A DNA stretch of 64,000 bases from Actinokineospora alba. GTDB lineage: Bacteria > Actinomycetota > Actinomycetes > Mycobacteriales > Pseudonocardiaceae. The notes beneath the pieces were generated by a model. That model was not told the origin of the DNA. It saw nothing but the letters and a program-made list of their open reading frames with translations, and ran no database searches. How positions within the stretch are numbered: the first letter of the stretch is position 1; every line of letters begins with the position of its first letter. Below, in pieces: positions 16,439 through 24,950 of the stretch. Position numbers and translations under genes: made by a program. The stretch lies in contig NZ_SNXU01000001.1 of the NCBI RefSeq assembly GCF_004362515.1, positions 3,286,001 to 3,350,000 on the forward strand. Direction: 5' to 3'.

Positions 16439-18151
16439 TCACTCGGCGAGATAGCGGGCCCGGCAGGTGGACCGCGCGATCTTGCCGCTCGACGTGCGCG
16501 CCAGGCTGTCCGGCTCGACGAGCCGCACGTCGTGCAGCGCGAGGCCGTGTCGCCGGGCCACCGCGGCCCGGACCGACGCGAGGAGCGCGGTGAGGTCCAC
16601 CGACTCCGCGGACAGCGACCGCGCGCGTTCCGCGAGCACGACCGCGCGCTCGCCGTCCGGCGTCGGCACCGAGAACGCGACGGTGTTGCGCGGCCGGATC
16701 GCCTCGTGGCCGCGCTCGACGGTCTGCTCGATGTCCTGCGGGTAGTGGTTGCGGCCGTCGACGATGATCAGGTCCTTGATCCGGCCGGTGACGAACAGGT
16801 CGCCCTCGTGGAACGCGCCCAGGTCGCCGGTGCGCAGCCAGGTGTCGTCCTCGTGGCCGCCCGCGAGCACCGCGCCGAAGGTCGCCGTCGACTCCTCGGG
16901 CCGGTTCCAGTAGCCCGCACCGACATTGGAGCCGGTCACCCAGATCTCGCCGACCGTCGCGTCCGGCAGTTCGCGGTGCGTCACCGGGTCCACGATCAGC
17001 ACGCTCTGGCCCATCGGCCTGCCGCAGGCGACCATCTCGACCGTGCCTGTCGACCCGGATGGCAGTTCGGCGAGGAGACCGGTCGCCAGCGCCGAGCGGT
17101 CGAACGACCTGGCGAGCGGAAGCGTGCCCGCGACGGTGGTGGTCACCGCGACCGTGCCCTCGGCCAGCCCGTAGGACGGCCGGTGCGCTCCCGGCCGCAG
17201 TCCGCACTCGGCGAACGTGTCGGCGAATCGCGCGATGGCGGCCAACTGCAGCGGCTCGCTGCCGTCGACCATCGCGTGCACCGATTCCAGGCGCAGCCGC
17301 GGCTTGTCGGCTTCGGCCACTTTGGACGCGCAATAGGCGTAGGCGAAGTTGGGCGCGGCGGTGACCGCTCCCGGGTTCGCGGAGAGGGCACGCACCCAGC
17401 GGACCGGTCGTTCGAGGAACGCCATCGGCCGCATGAACACCGAGCGGATGCCCGCGACCATCGGCACCGCGATCGTCAGCACGAGACCCAGGTCGTGGAA
17501 CAGCGGCAGCCAGCCCACGGTCACCGCGTGGCCGCGGAGCATCTCGTAGGCCGTGGCGCACTGCCGCGCGTTCGCCACCACGTTGCCGTGGGTGATCATC
17601 ACGCCGCGGGCGGAGCCGGTCGAGCCGGACGTGTACTGCAGGTACGCCAGGTCGTCGGCGTCGAGCCGGACTTCCTCGAACTGGTCCGCCAGGTCGATCG
17701 ACACGTCGTCCACAGTGGACACGGCAGTCGGGTCGAGTCCGCGCTCGGTGAGGAAGTCCCGCACAGCCTGCTCACCGGCGCGGGTGGTCAGCACCAGCGG
17801 GGGTCGGCAGTCGGCCAGCACGGTGGCCAGCCGGTCGGCGTGGCCCGGAAGGTCGGGGGCGAACAGCGGGACGGCGACCGCGCCCGCGCGCAGCACGGCG
17901 AGGAACGCCACGACGTAGTCCAGCGACTGGTCGACCAGGACCGCCACCGGCTCGCCGCGGTTCACCTGGGTGCGCAGCGAGACCGCGACCGCGGCCACCC
18001 GCCGGTCGAGTTCCAGCCAGGTCAGGGAGAGCTGGCTGCCGTTGGCCGCGGTGTCGTAGTCGAGGAACGACACCGCCGTGCCCTGCGGGTCGAGCGTGGC
18101 CCACGTGGTGAGCTGACTGGTCAACGTGGTGGCGGTGGCGACACTGGGCAC
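16439..18151 (-). CDS. Fatty acyl-AMP ligase (FAAL-type adenylating enzyme)
   Basis: A 570-residue ANL-superfamily enzyme starting at a GTG with GAAGGAG 7 bp upstream. The phosphate loop YTSGSTGSARGVMITHGNV lies near residue 170; WLPLFHDLGL, the SYGLAEGT motif and RTGDLG follow. The C-terminal subdomain has GRIKDLIIVDGRNHYPQDIE. The ending ARTSSGKIARSTCRARYL provides the usual catalytic-Lys region. The VDGSEP and PQDIE blocks favour FAAL over acyl-CoA ligases. FAALs activate fatty acids as acyl-adenylates and pass them to an acyl carrier protein of a PKS or NRPS. No carrier protein, PKS or NRPS is nearby, so the acceptor must be encoded elsewhere. It is divergent from the MarR gene at 18415. 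Confidence 0.88.
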   Translation of the reverse strand: MPSVATATTLTSQLTTWATLDPQGTAVSFLDYDTAANGSQLSLTWLELDRRVAAVAVSLRTQVNRGEPVAVLVDQSLDYVVAFLAVLRAGAVAVPLFAPDLPGHADRLATVLADCRPPLVLTTRAGEQAVRDFLTERGLDPTAVSTVDDVSIDLADQFEEVRLDADDLAYLQYTSGSTGSARGVMITHGNVVANARQCATAYEMLRGHAVTVGWLPLFHDLGLVLTIAVPMVAGIRSVFMRPMAFLERPVRWVRALSANPGAVTAAPNFAYAYCASKVAEADKPRLRLESVHAMVDGSEPLQLAAIARFADTFAECGLRPGAHRPSYGLAEGTVAVTTTVAGTLPLARSFDRSALATGLLAELPSGSTGTVEMVACGRPMGQSVLIVDPVTHRELPDATVGEIWVTGSNVGAGYWNRPEESTATFGAVLAGGHEDDTWLRTGDLGAFHEGDLFVTGRIKDLIIVDGRNHYPQDIEQTVERGHEAIRPRNTVAFSVPTPDGERAVVLAERARSLSAESVDLTALLASVRAAVARRHGLALHDVRLVEPDSLARTSSGKIARSTCRARYLAE

Positions 18152-18374
18152 GACGGCTCCTTCGCGACCGGCGACGGTGCCGGCCTTCGTTCGCCCGCGA
18201 TCCAGTCAGCGGAAGAAAGGGTGATTGTGGAATTGTCTGGCGGACGCTAGGGGTGGCCGCCGAACGTGGCAATGTCCCGGAAACAGAAATCGCCGCCGTT
18301 GTCACCGGCCGCGCGGTGTCGCCAATTCTTTTGTCAGCATTCCGTCGGTTCGGCCTCGGCGGTGATGATTGCTT

Positions 18375-18387
18375 GCGGATAATCCGC
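18375..18387. promoter_or_regulatory. Palindromic operator upstream of MarR gene
   Basis: GCGGATAATCCGC is a perfect 13-bp palindrome 27 bp before the MarR start, in the FAAL/MarR divergent region. Its 11-bp core CGGATAATCCG recurs upstream of the second MarR gene at 29915-29925. Autoregulation by MarR is the likely role (inference). Confidence 0.6.
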
Positions 18388-18414
18388 GACGGTCCTGGTT
18401 GTACGCTGGGAGGC

Positions 18415-18903
18415 ATGACGGCTTTGAGTCCCACCCGCGCCGAACCGGACGTGTCGTTCCTGCTCGACCACTCCAGCCATGTCCTGCGGACCCGGATGGC
18501 CGCCGCGCTCGCCGAGATCGGGCTGACCGCGCGGATGCACTGCGTGCTCGTCCACGCCTTGGAGGAGGAGCGCACGCAGATCCAGCTCGCCGAGATCGGC
18601 GACATGGACAAGACCACGATGGTCGTCACCGTCGACGCTCTGGAAGCGGCGGGGCTCGCCGAGCGCAAACCTTCGGCGACCGACCGTCGGGCACGGGTCA
18701 TCGCGGTCACCGAGAAGGGTGCCGAGGTGGCCAAACAGAGCCAGCGGATCGTCGACGGTGTGCACAAGGCGGTTCTCGACGCGGTGCCCAACGAGGACCG
18801 CGAGGTGTTTCTGCGCGTCATGAACGGGCTGGTCAGCGGCCATCTGGCCACCCCGGTGGAGACGTCTCAGCCTGCCCGTCGGGCGCGGCAGAGCAACAAG
18901 TAG
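18415..18903 (+). CDS. MarR-family transcriptional regulator
   Basis: A 162-residue winged-helix regulator. The ATG at 18415 follows GGGAGG. The core shows LRTRMAAALAEIGLTARMHCVLVH, then the recognition region QLAEIGDMDKTTMVVTVDALEAAG and the wing ERKPSATDRRARVIAVTEKG. The MFS efflux gene starts 72 bp downstream in the same direction, a standard drug-responsive repressor/pump arrangement. The 72-bp gap holds GTAACA...TGCTAC, an imperfect inverted repeat that may be a second operator or promoter for the pump. Confidence 0.92.
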   Translation: MTALSPTRAEPDVSFLLDHSSHVLRTRMAAALAEIGLTARMHCVLVHALEEERTQIQLAEIGDMDKTTMVVTVDALEAAGLAERKPSATDRRARVIAVTEKGAEVAKQSQRIVDGVHKAVLDAVPNEDREVFLRVMNGLVSGHLATPVETSQPARRARQSNK

Positions 18904-18975
18904 GCCCGAAAGAGATCGTCTGTAACAAAACTATCTGCTACGGTTCCTCCTGTGATCCACGAACAGGAGACCGTC

Positions 18976-20400
18976 ATGACGAACACCCTTCAGCAGACCT
19001 CGTCCCGATCGCGCGGACTCGCCCTGACCGCGCTCTCGACGGCGATGCTGATGACGATCCTCGACGGCAGCATCGTCACCGTCGCGATGCCCGCCATCCA
19101 GGCCGAACTCGGCTTCACCGCGGCGGGACTGAGCTGGACGGTCAACGCCTACCTGATCGCCTTCGGCGGGCTCTTACTCCTGGCGGGCAGGCTCGGCGAC
19201 CTCCTCGGCCGCAAGTCGATGTTCCTGGCCGGGGTCGGCGTCTTCACCGCGGCCTCGCTGCTCGCGGGTCTCGCGGGTGACCCCGGCACGCTCATCGCCG
19301 CGAGGTTCCTGCAGGGCGTCGGCAGCGCCATGTCGTCGGCGGTGGTCCTCGGCATCCTGGTCACGATGTTCACCGAGCCGGGGGAGCGGGCCAAGGCGAT
19401 CGGCGTCTTCAGCTTCACCGGCGCGGCGGGCGCGTCGATCGGCCAGGTCCTCGGCGGCGTGCTCACCGACGCGCTCAGCTGGCACTGGATCTTCTTCATC
19501 AACCTGCCCATCGGCCTGGCGACCATCGCCCTCGCGGTGCGCGTGCTGCCGGGCGGCCGCGGCGCCGGACTCGCCGCGGGGGCTGACGTGCTCGGCGCGA
19601 CGCTGGTGACCAGCGGGCTGATGCTCGGCATCTACACCGTCGTCAAGATCGAGGAGTACGGCCTTTCGGCGGCGCACACTCTCGGCTTCGGCGCGCTGTC
19701 CCTCGCCCTGCTGGCCGGTTTCGTCGTCCGCCAGGCGACCGCGAAGACTCCGCTGATGCCGCTGCGGATCTTCCGCTCGCGGATCGTCACCGGCGCCAAC
19801 GTGGTCCAGATCCTGACCCTGGCGGCGATGTTCGCCTTCCAGATCACGATCGCGCTCTACCTGCAGAAGGTCCTCGACTACGGCGCGCTCGACACCGGTC
19901 TGGCGATGCTCCCGGCGGCCGTGGCGATCGGCGGCGTGGCCCTGTTCGTCTCCGCCCGGCTCAACACCCGCTTCGGTGAGCGCACCGTCCTGCTGGCCGG
20001 GCTCGCCTTGCTGATCGGGGCGATGAGCCTGCTCGTCAACCTTCCGGTCGACGCGGACTACGTGACCGATGTGCTTCCGGTGATGGTGCTCATCGCGGGC
20101 GGCGGACTCGTGCTCCCGGCGCTGACCGCGCTGGGCATGTCCGGCGCCAAGGCCGACGACGCGGGCCTGGCGTCGGGGCTGTTCAACACCACCCAGCAGA
20201 TCGGCATGGCACTGGGCGTCGCCGCCCTCTCCACGCTGGCCGCCGCCCGCACCGGGGAGGCGCTGGCCGCGGGCACGGACCAGGCGGTCGCGCTGACCGA
20301 CGGCTACCGCATGGCCTTCGGCGTGGCGGCTGGCCTGCTCGTGGCCGCCTTCGTCGTCACGGTCGCCATGCTCAAGCCCGTACGGCCTGCCCGAGGCTGA
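18976..20400 (+). CDS. MFS drug/proton antiporter, DHA2 (EmrB/QacA) family
   Basis: A 474-residue integral membrane transporter with about 14 predicted hydrophobic segments. The DHA2 signature is in the first segment (LDGSIVTVAMPAIQAELG), with motif A-like GRLGDLLGRKSMF between helices 2 and 3 and QGVGSAMSSAVVLGIL in helix 4. The ATG at 18976 is preceded by CAGGAGA; an upstream GTG at 18952 is less likely. Members expel hydrophobic drugs, dyes or secondary metabolites using the proton gradient. Control by the preceding MarR gene is expected. Confidence 0.92.
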   Translation: MTNTLQQTSSRSRGLALTALSTAMLMTILDGSIVTVAMPAIQAELGFTAAGLSWTVNAYLIAFGGLLLLAGRLGDLLGRKSMFLAGVGVFTAASLLAGLAGDPGTLIAARFLQGVGSAMSSAVVLGILVTMFTEPGERAKAIGVFSFTGAAGASIGQVLGGVLTDALSWHWIFFINLPIGLATIALAVRVLPGGRGAGLAAGADVLGATLVTSGLMLGIYTVVKIEEYGLSAAHTLGFGALSLALLAGFVVRQATAKTPLMPLRIFRSRIVTGANVVQILTLAAMFAFQITIALYLQKVLDYGALDTGLAMLPAAVAIGGVALFVSARLNTRFGERTVLLAGLALLIGAMSLLVNLPVDADYVTDVLPVMVLIAGGGLVLPALTALGMSGAKADDAGLASGLFNTTQQIGMALGVAALSTLAAARTGEALAAGTDQAVALTDGYRMAFGVAAGLLVAAFVVTVAMLKPVRPARG

Positions 20401-20405
20401 TCGGT

Positions 20406-20439
20406 GGCGGTGGGGTTCGGGATGCCGGGCCCCACCGCC
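20406..20439. terminator. Bidirectional terminator between convergent genes
   Basis: GGCGGTGGGG (20406-20415) pairs perfectly with CCCCACCGCC (20430-20439), followed by TTTCCTT on the plus strand. It lies between the MFS stop (20400) and the thioesterase stop (20452). Confidence 0.8.
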
Positions 20440-20451
20440 TTTCCTTGCCGG

Positions 20452-20901
20452 TCAACCCATCCGGCGCAGCTGGTAGGTGCCGACCGTGGTGGCGACTACC
20501 TGCCCGGTCGTGTCGGTGAGCTCCGCTTCGAGGATGAACTCACCCTTGCCGGTCGCCTCGGCATCGGCCGTCACGCGGTCGATCACCTCTTGCGACAGGG
20601 TCGCCTTGGCGGTCACGTCGGTGGTGGCCGGACGGCGGAAGTGGATCTCCACGGTCTTCACCGTCGGCAGGAACCGGGACACGTCGAAGGTCGGGAAGCA
20701 GATCGCGCCGCCCAGGATCTCGGCCACGGAGAACAGCGAACCGGCGTACAGCGTGCCGAGGTGGTTCGTGTTGCCCTCCAGCGGCACGCTCGCGGCGGCG
20801 TGGCCGGGACCGAGGTCGGTGATCTGGATCCGCATGGCGCGGGCCGCCGGGATGGCCTGTTCTACCAGGGTGTTGATTCCCTCGAGCACTGACTGGTCCA
20901 T
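20452..20901 (-). CDS. Hotdog-fold thioesterase-like protein (PaaI/YiiD-C type)
   Basis: A 149-residue single hotdog domain. The central motif NHLGTLYAGSLFSVAEILGGA matches the long helix and Asn/His region of the YiiD C-terminal/DUF4442-type thioesterase family, and VEIHFRRPATTDVTAKATL forms the expected strands. Such enzymes hydrolyse acyl-CoA or acyl-carrier thioesters; the substrate cannot be read from the sequence. The start ATG follows GAAGGGAAACCG. Confidence 0.8.
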   Translation of the reverse strand: MDQSVLEGINTLVEQAIPAARAMRIQITDLGPGHAAASVPLEGNTNHLGTLYAGSLFSVAEILGGAICFPTFDVSRFLPTVKTVEIHFRRPATTDVTAKATLSQEVIDRVTADAEATGKGEFILEAELTDTTGQVVATTVGTYQLRRMG

Positions 20902-21283
20902 CGGTTTCCCTTCAAAGTGGGACTTGCGGCCAGGTCACCTGGCTCATCTTCCCACTTCGGGTGGCGAACACGGCGTTGGTTCGCGGGAACAACGCCGACA
21001 GTCCCCGGGAACAAACACCCCGCCTGGCGACCTCATGGGAGGCGCGGCTTTCCTGGTCCGTTCGGTACCGATAAAGGCCAAGTCCCGCAAGCGAAGCAGC
21101 CGGTGTCAACGTCCACCATGGACTGTCCGTTGTGGGCGAGGGTGACGACTTCACCGTGATGAAATCGAGTCCACTCGCTACCTTGCGGTAACAAGTCGTC
21201 CCCGTGTGAGATACGCCGCAGTCCCCACACAAGCCCCGCGGCGGTCATCCCCTCCTGCGCGGCCGACGGCAGGAGTCCTCAAG
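20902..21283. promoter_or_regulatory. 382-bp divergent intergenic region with a palindrome
   Basis: No gene is recognised between the thioesterase and the SGNH hydrolase. It contains a stem-loop at 20971-20997 (GGCGTTGGTTC pairing with GGAACAACGCC), two GGGAACAA segments 20 bp apart (20986 and 21006), and the GTG-proximal site GGCAGGAG for the hydrolase. The GGGAACAACGCCG segment recurs in the gap before the partial S8 gene (825-838), which hints at a shared promoter element. Confidence 0.4.
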
Positions 21284-22453
21284 GTGTCCCGATCTCGCGG
21301 CAACCAGACGTCACCCCGAAGGACCCGGCTCGCGGCAGGCGCGTTGGTCTTGCCGTTGACGCTGATCGCGGCGGGCGCGGGCACCGCGTCGGCCAGTCCC
21401 ACCGCCGGGCCGACCGCCATCGTGTCCCTGGGCGACAGCTACATCTCCGGCGAGGCCGGACGGTGGAAGGGCAACAGCCTCACCAACTCCGGCAGCCGCG
21501 ACGGCACCGACCGCGCCTACACCGGCTCGGGCTACGACCCGTCCCGGGTGTACGGCCCCACGGCCGCCAACGGCTGCCACCGCTCGGATTCCGCGGAAGT
21601 CAAGTCCGCCACCGGAACCACCGAGGCGCTCATCAACCTGTCCTGCTCGGGCGCCACCACGAAGAACATCTTCCGCGCGGGCAACGGTGGTGTGGCGTAC
21701 AAGGGTGAGGCACCCCAAGCGGACCAACTCGCGTCGGTGGCCGCCGCCAACAACGTCAAGGTCATCGTGGTGTCCATCGGCGGCAACGACCTCGGCTTCG
21801 CCGACATCATCACCAAGTGCGCCACCGACTACCTCATCTGGTACTCGTACTGCCACGACGACCAGCAGGTGGCCGTCGACAGCAAAATGGACGCCGCGAT
21901 GGCAGGTGTAGCCAAGTCCATCGACGAGATCCGCGCGGTGATGACCGGCGCCGGATACGCGGCAGGCGACTACCGAATCGTCCTGCAGTCCTACCCCTCA
22001 CCCATCCCGCGCGCGGCGGAGAACCGGTACTCGGAAAGCGGCTGGAGCCGCGCGAACACCGGCGGCTGCCCGTTCTGGAACAAGGACTCCGACTGGGCCC
22101 GCGACTCCCTGGTCCCGCAGATCGCCAACCGCCTCAAGGGCGTGGCGACGGCAAAGGGCGTCCAGTTCCTGGACTTGCGCGACATGCTTCAAGGCCGAGA
22201 GGTGTGCGCCAAGTCCAGCCGTCTGGTCAGTGCCACCGCGCCCACCTCGAGCACGACCAGCGAATGGGCCCGCTGGATCGACAGCCAGTCCACCCAGGGC
22301 CCGGTGCAGGAGTCGATGCACCCCAACCACTACGGCCAACTCGGTCTCGGCCGGTGCCTGACCCTGATGTACGCCAAGACAACGGGAAACCACACCTGTC
22401 GCAACACCCCGGCCACCGGCGCGAGCGGCATGTACCTCACCGCCACGTCTTAG
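21284..22453 (+). CDS. Secreted SGNH/GDSL-family hydrolase
   Basis: A 389-residue exported esterase/lipase-like enzyme. The GTG at 21284 with AGGAG 9 bp upstream gives a signal peptide (RRTRLAAGALVLPLTLIAAG, cleavage about TASA). Block I is IVSLGDSYISGEAGRW (nucleophile Ser), block III is VVSIGGNDLGF (oxyanion Gly and Asn), and the C-terminal Asp/His dyad probably lies in SMHPNHYGQLGLGRCL. Eight or more Cys residues suggest disulfides. Actinomycete members include phospholipases, cutinase-like and wall-modifying esterases; the substrate here is unknown. The stop codon abuts a terminator hairpin that lies inside the convergent response-regulator gene. Confidence 0.88.
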   Translation: MSRSRGNQTSPRRTRLAAGALVLPLTLIAAGAGTASASPTAGPTAIVSLGDSYISGEAGRWKGNSLTNSGSRDGTDRAYTGSGYDPSRVYGPTAANGCHRSDSAEVKSATGTTEALINLSCSGATTKNIFRAGNGGVAYKGEAPQADQLASVAAANNVKVIVVSIGGNDLGFADIITKCATDYLIWYSYCHDDQQVAVDSKMDAAMAGVAKSIDEIRAVMTGAGYAAGDYRIVLQSYPSPIPRAAENRYSESGWSRANTGGCPFWNKDSDWARDSLVPQIANRLKGVATAKGVQFLDLRDMLQGREVCAKSSRLVSATAPTSSTTSEWARWIDSQSTQGPVQESMHPNHYGQLGLGRCLTLMYAKTTGNHTCRNTPATGASGMYLTATS

Positions 22454-23124
22454 GCCCTGTCCGGCAAGTCCGGCACACGGTATTCGCGCCCGGACTCACC
22501 GGACAGGGCCTGAAGCAGGCCGTGGTCCCGCGCGTAAATGGCGGCATGAGTGCGATCCCGCAAAGCCAACCGGTCGAGGATCCGGGAGACATGGTTCTTC
22601 ACGGTGCCCTCGCTCAGGTAAAGCCGGGCGGCGATCTCCCGGTTGGTCGCCCCAGTGGCGACCAACCGGAGCACCTCGGTCTCCCGCTGGGTGAGCGTGG
22701 CGGGCGGCGCGGCTTGTGGCGTAGCGGCCAGTCGCTGGGCCAGCGATGACGCCAACTGCGTGACACCCGAGTTGGCGAGCCGGATCGCGTCGGCCAGGTC
22801 GGCGGCGGGCACGTCCTTGAGCAGGTACCCGACCGCCCCGGCCCGCAACGCCCGAACCACGTAGTCCTCATCGTCGAACGTCGTCAGCATCAGGACTTTG
22901 GTGCTGCCCGCCAGGATCCGCGCGGCCTCGACCCCGTCCATCACCGGCATCCGGACATCCATCAGCACGAGGTCCGGCCGCAGTTCCCGGACCCGCCGAA
23001 CCGCCTCCTCACCATCGGCGGCGACCCCGACGACCGCGATCCCCGGCTGGATCCCCAGCAGCGACGCGATTCCTTCCCGGATCAACTGCTGGTCGTCCAC
23101 CACCAGCACACGAACCTCGGTCAT
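22450..23124 (-). CDS. NarL/LuxR-family two-component response regulator
   Basis: A 224-residue regulator. The receiver domain has the acidic pocket DD at 10-11, phospho-acceptor Asp in VLMDVRMP (about 56), Thr in LMLTTFDDE and Lys in YLLKDV. The C-terminal LuxR helix-turn-helix shows LTQRETEVLRLVATGATNREI and YLSEGTVKNHVSRIL. It overlaps the histidine kinase by 4 bp and is downstream of it, forming one operon. Its last codons overlap the SGNH stop and the shared terminator palindrome. Confidence 0.93.
   Translation of the reverse strand: MTEVRVLVVDDQQLIREGIASLLGIQPGIAVVGVAADGEEAVRRVRELRPDLVLMDVRMPVMDGVEAARILAGSTKVLMLTTFDDEDYVVRALRAGAVGYLLKDVPAADLADAIRLANSGVTQLASSLAQRLAATPQAAPPATLTQRETEVLRLVATGATNREIAARLYLSEGTVKNHVSRILDRLALRDRTHAAIYARDHGLLQALSGESGREYRVPDLPDRA
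22453..22510. terminator. Two-part palindrome terminator embedded in the response-regulator 3' end
   Basis: GGCCCTGTCCGG (22453-22464) pairs perfectly with CCGGACAGGGCC (22499-22510), and inside it AGTCCGG pairs with CCGGACT. The stem begins at the last base of the SGNH stop codon and lies wholly within the 3' coding end of the response regulator. It likely ends SGNH transcription. Confidence 0.75.
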
Positions 23125-24209
23125 GGAACTGTCACCGCGATCCGCGCGCCCGCGCCTGGCGTGCTCGACACTTCGACCCGCCCGCCGACCAGCGCCGCCC
23201 GTTCCCGCATCCCCAGCAGCCCGTACCCCTCCGCCCCAGCCGGGTCGAACCCACGCCCGTCGTCGGTGACCACCAGCCGCGTCCCCGGCTGGTCGAACGC
23301 CAGGCTCACCGCGACCGCCCGCGCCTGACCGTGTCGACGCGCGTTGGTGATCGCTTCCTGGGCCGCGCGGAACAGGGTCGTGCGCGTCGCCTGGTCGGTC
23401 CCGTCTTCGACTCCCTCGACGCTCAGCGTGACGCCGGGAGCGTTGCCGACCAACTCGGCCACCGCCGTGGTGAGGCTGAACGGAGTGTCGGCCCGCAGGG
23501 TCCGCACCGACAGCCGCACGTCATCGAGCGCCCGCCGGACCGCGGACCGCGCGTCGGACAGGGACCGCTCGGCGGCGGCCGGGTCCAGGTCGCGGAAGGC
23601 CGAGGCCTTCTCCAACTGCACCGAGATCGCCGTCAGGTGGTGGCCCAGGCTGTCGTGGATGTCGCGGGCCAGCCGGTTGCGCTCGTTCGCCGCCGCCAGC
23701 TCGGACATCCGGGCCGCGCCGCGTCGGGCGTCGACCGCGATCGCGGCCATCGACAGGGCCAGCACCAGACCCACGCCGAACATCAGCACGTCCGACACCC
23801 GGCCCGCGTCGGTGTGCCAGTCGGGCACGGCGACGCTGAAGCTCGCGAGCAGCGCCGCCATGCACACCGCCCCGAGCAGCAGGCCCGCGCGGCGGCAGAT
23901 CGTCAGGTACGCGGTGAAGGGGACCAGAACGAACAAAGCCCGCGCCAGACCGGAGTCGTCCAGGGCCGCGACCAGCACGAACAGGCCGACTTTCAGCGTG
24001 AGCAGGCCGACCGTCCACCCGAGTGACGCCGTCCGCCCCAGCGGCTCCACGGCGGCCAGCGCGGCGAGTCCCGCGACGAACCCGGCGAGCCGCGTCGGCT
24101 GGACGTCCCCGCCCAGACCCGTGGCCGCGTAGTACAGACCGGCGGCCAGCACGAGGGCGTAGAGCAGCCAGGCGACCCACATTGCCGCCCGGGACGGATC
24201 TCGAACCAT
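23121..24209 (-). CDS. Sensor histidine kinase (NarL-partner type, HisKA_3)
   Basis: A 362-residue membrane kinase. Five or six N-terminal hydrophobic segments (about 8-165) replace any large extracellular sensor, so it probably senses membrane or intramembrane signals. The dimerisation/phosphoacceptor region is ERNRLARDIHDSLGHHLTAI (His in DIHDSLGHH), followed by HATPase_c with NARRHGQA, DDGRGFDPAG and GYGLLGMRERA. The ATG at 24209 is preferred; the 24335 start would add a basic, non-conserved extension. It is cotranscribed with the response regulator. Confidence 0.92.
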   Translation of the reverse strand: MVRDPSRAAMWVAWLLYALVLAAGLYYAATGLGGDVQPTRLAGFVAGLAALAAVEPLGRTASLGWTVGLLTLKVGLFVLVAALDDSGLARALFVLVPFTAYLTICRRAGLLLGAVCMAALLASFSVAVPDWHTDAGRVSDVLMFGVGLVLALSMAAIAVDARRGAARMSELAAANERNRLARDIHDSLGHHLTAISVQLEKASAFRDLDPAAAERSLSDARSAVRRALDDVRLSVRTLRADTPFSLTTAVAELVGNAPGVTLSVEGVEDGTDQATRTTLFRAAQEAITNARRHGQARAVAVSLAFDQPGTRLVVTDDGRGFDPAGAEGYGLLGMRERAALVGGRVEVSSTPGAGARIAVTVP

Positions 24210-24383
24210 GCCGCCCAGGCTACGGCGGCGCCCACCGGTTCGGACCGGTCGAGCCGAGGTTTGGCCGAACGGCACGTGCCGCTCGGCTGCCCGGGCCTGG
24301 CTTCGCGGCACTACCTGGCCGCGGCGGCGGCTCATACGTTCGTCAGGTCGGGGAAACCGTTGTCGTCAAAGGGAGTCGTCCCC

Positions 24384-24950
24384 ATGCTGTCCACCCAGTC
24401 CTTCCGGTTCAGCGCCGTCTGCGGCGTGCTCGCCGGGCTGCTGATCGCCATCCCGGGCCTCTACGACGGGCTCGCGGGTGAGACCGCGCTGACGAGTTTC
24501 CTGCTCGGACTCTCACCGGCCTTCGCCATCCCACTCGCCGTCGCCCTGCACCTGCGCCAGTCGCATGTTCAGGGCGGGTTCGGCGCTGTGGCCTACGGGG
24601 TCAACATGGTGGGGCTCGGCCTGTTCGCGGGCGCGGTGTTCACGCTGAACATGGCGTTCTACTTTCTCGATGACGCGACCGTCGCGATGCTGCGCCAAGG
24701 ACCCACGAACACCGCGCTGCTGCTCGCGGGTGCGGTGTTCGCCGTGGGCTCGGTGCTGTTCTCGGTGTCCTTGGTGCGGGCCAAGGTGTTCCCGACGGTC
24801 CCCGCCTGGGGGTATATGAGCGTCGTGCTGCTGCCGGTCGCCGCCCGGCTGCCTGAGTCGCCCGCCACCGGCGCCGTGCACACCGTCGTCGGCGCGACGA
24901 TGGTCTGGCTCGGCATCGCCCTGTGGACCTCGCTCAGCCGGGAGAGCTAG
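24384..24950 (+). CDS. Small multi-pass membrane protein, unknown function
   Basis: A 188-residue protein with about six hydrophobic segments (FSAVCGVLAGLLIAIPGLYDG, FAIPLAVALHL, MVGLGLFAGAVFTLNMAFYF, ALLLAGAVFAVGSVLFSVSL, and two more). The ATG at 24384 follows GGGAGTCGTCCCC. Organisation resembles small DUF4386-like or generic actinobacterial membrane proteins, but no family is certain. It is divergent from the histidine kinase, with about 174 bp between the starts, and converges on the aminotransferase with a 4-bp stop overlap (24947-24950). A link to the two-component system is possible (inference). Confidence 0.75.
   Translation: MLSTQSFRFSAVCGVLAGLLIAIPGLYDGLAGETALTSFLLGLSPAFAIPLAVALHLRQSHVQGGFGAVAYGVNMVGLGLFAGAVFTLNMAFYFLDDATVAMLRQGPTNTALLLAGAVFAVGSVLFSVSLVRAKVFPTVPAWGYMSVVLLPVAARLPESPATGAVHTVVGATMVWLGIALWTSLSRES

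Noticed and set aside
20971..20997. Terminator call for the GGCGTTGGTTC palindrome
   Set aside because: It lies in a divergent promoter region upstream of both genes, so an operator or leader structure is more likely; no U-run follows.
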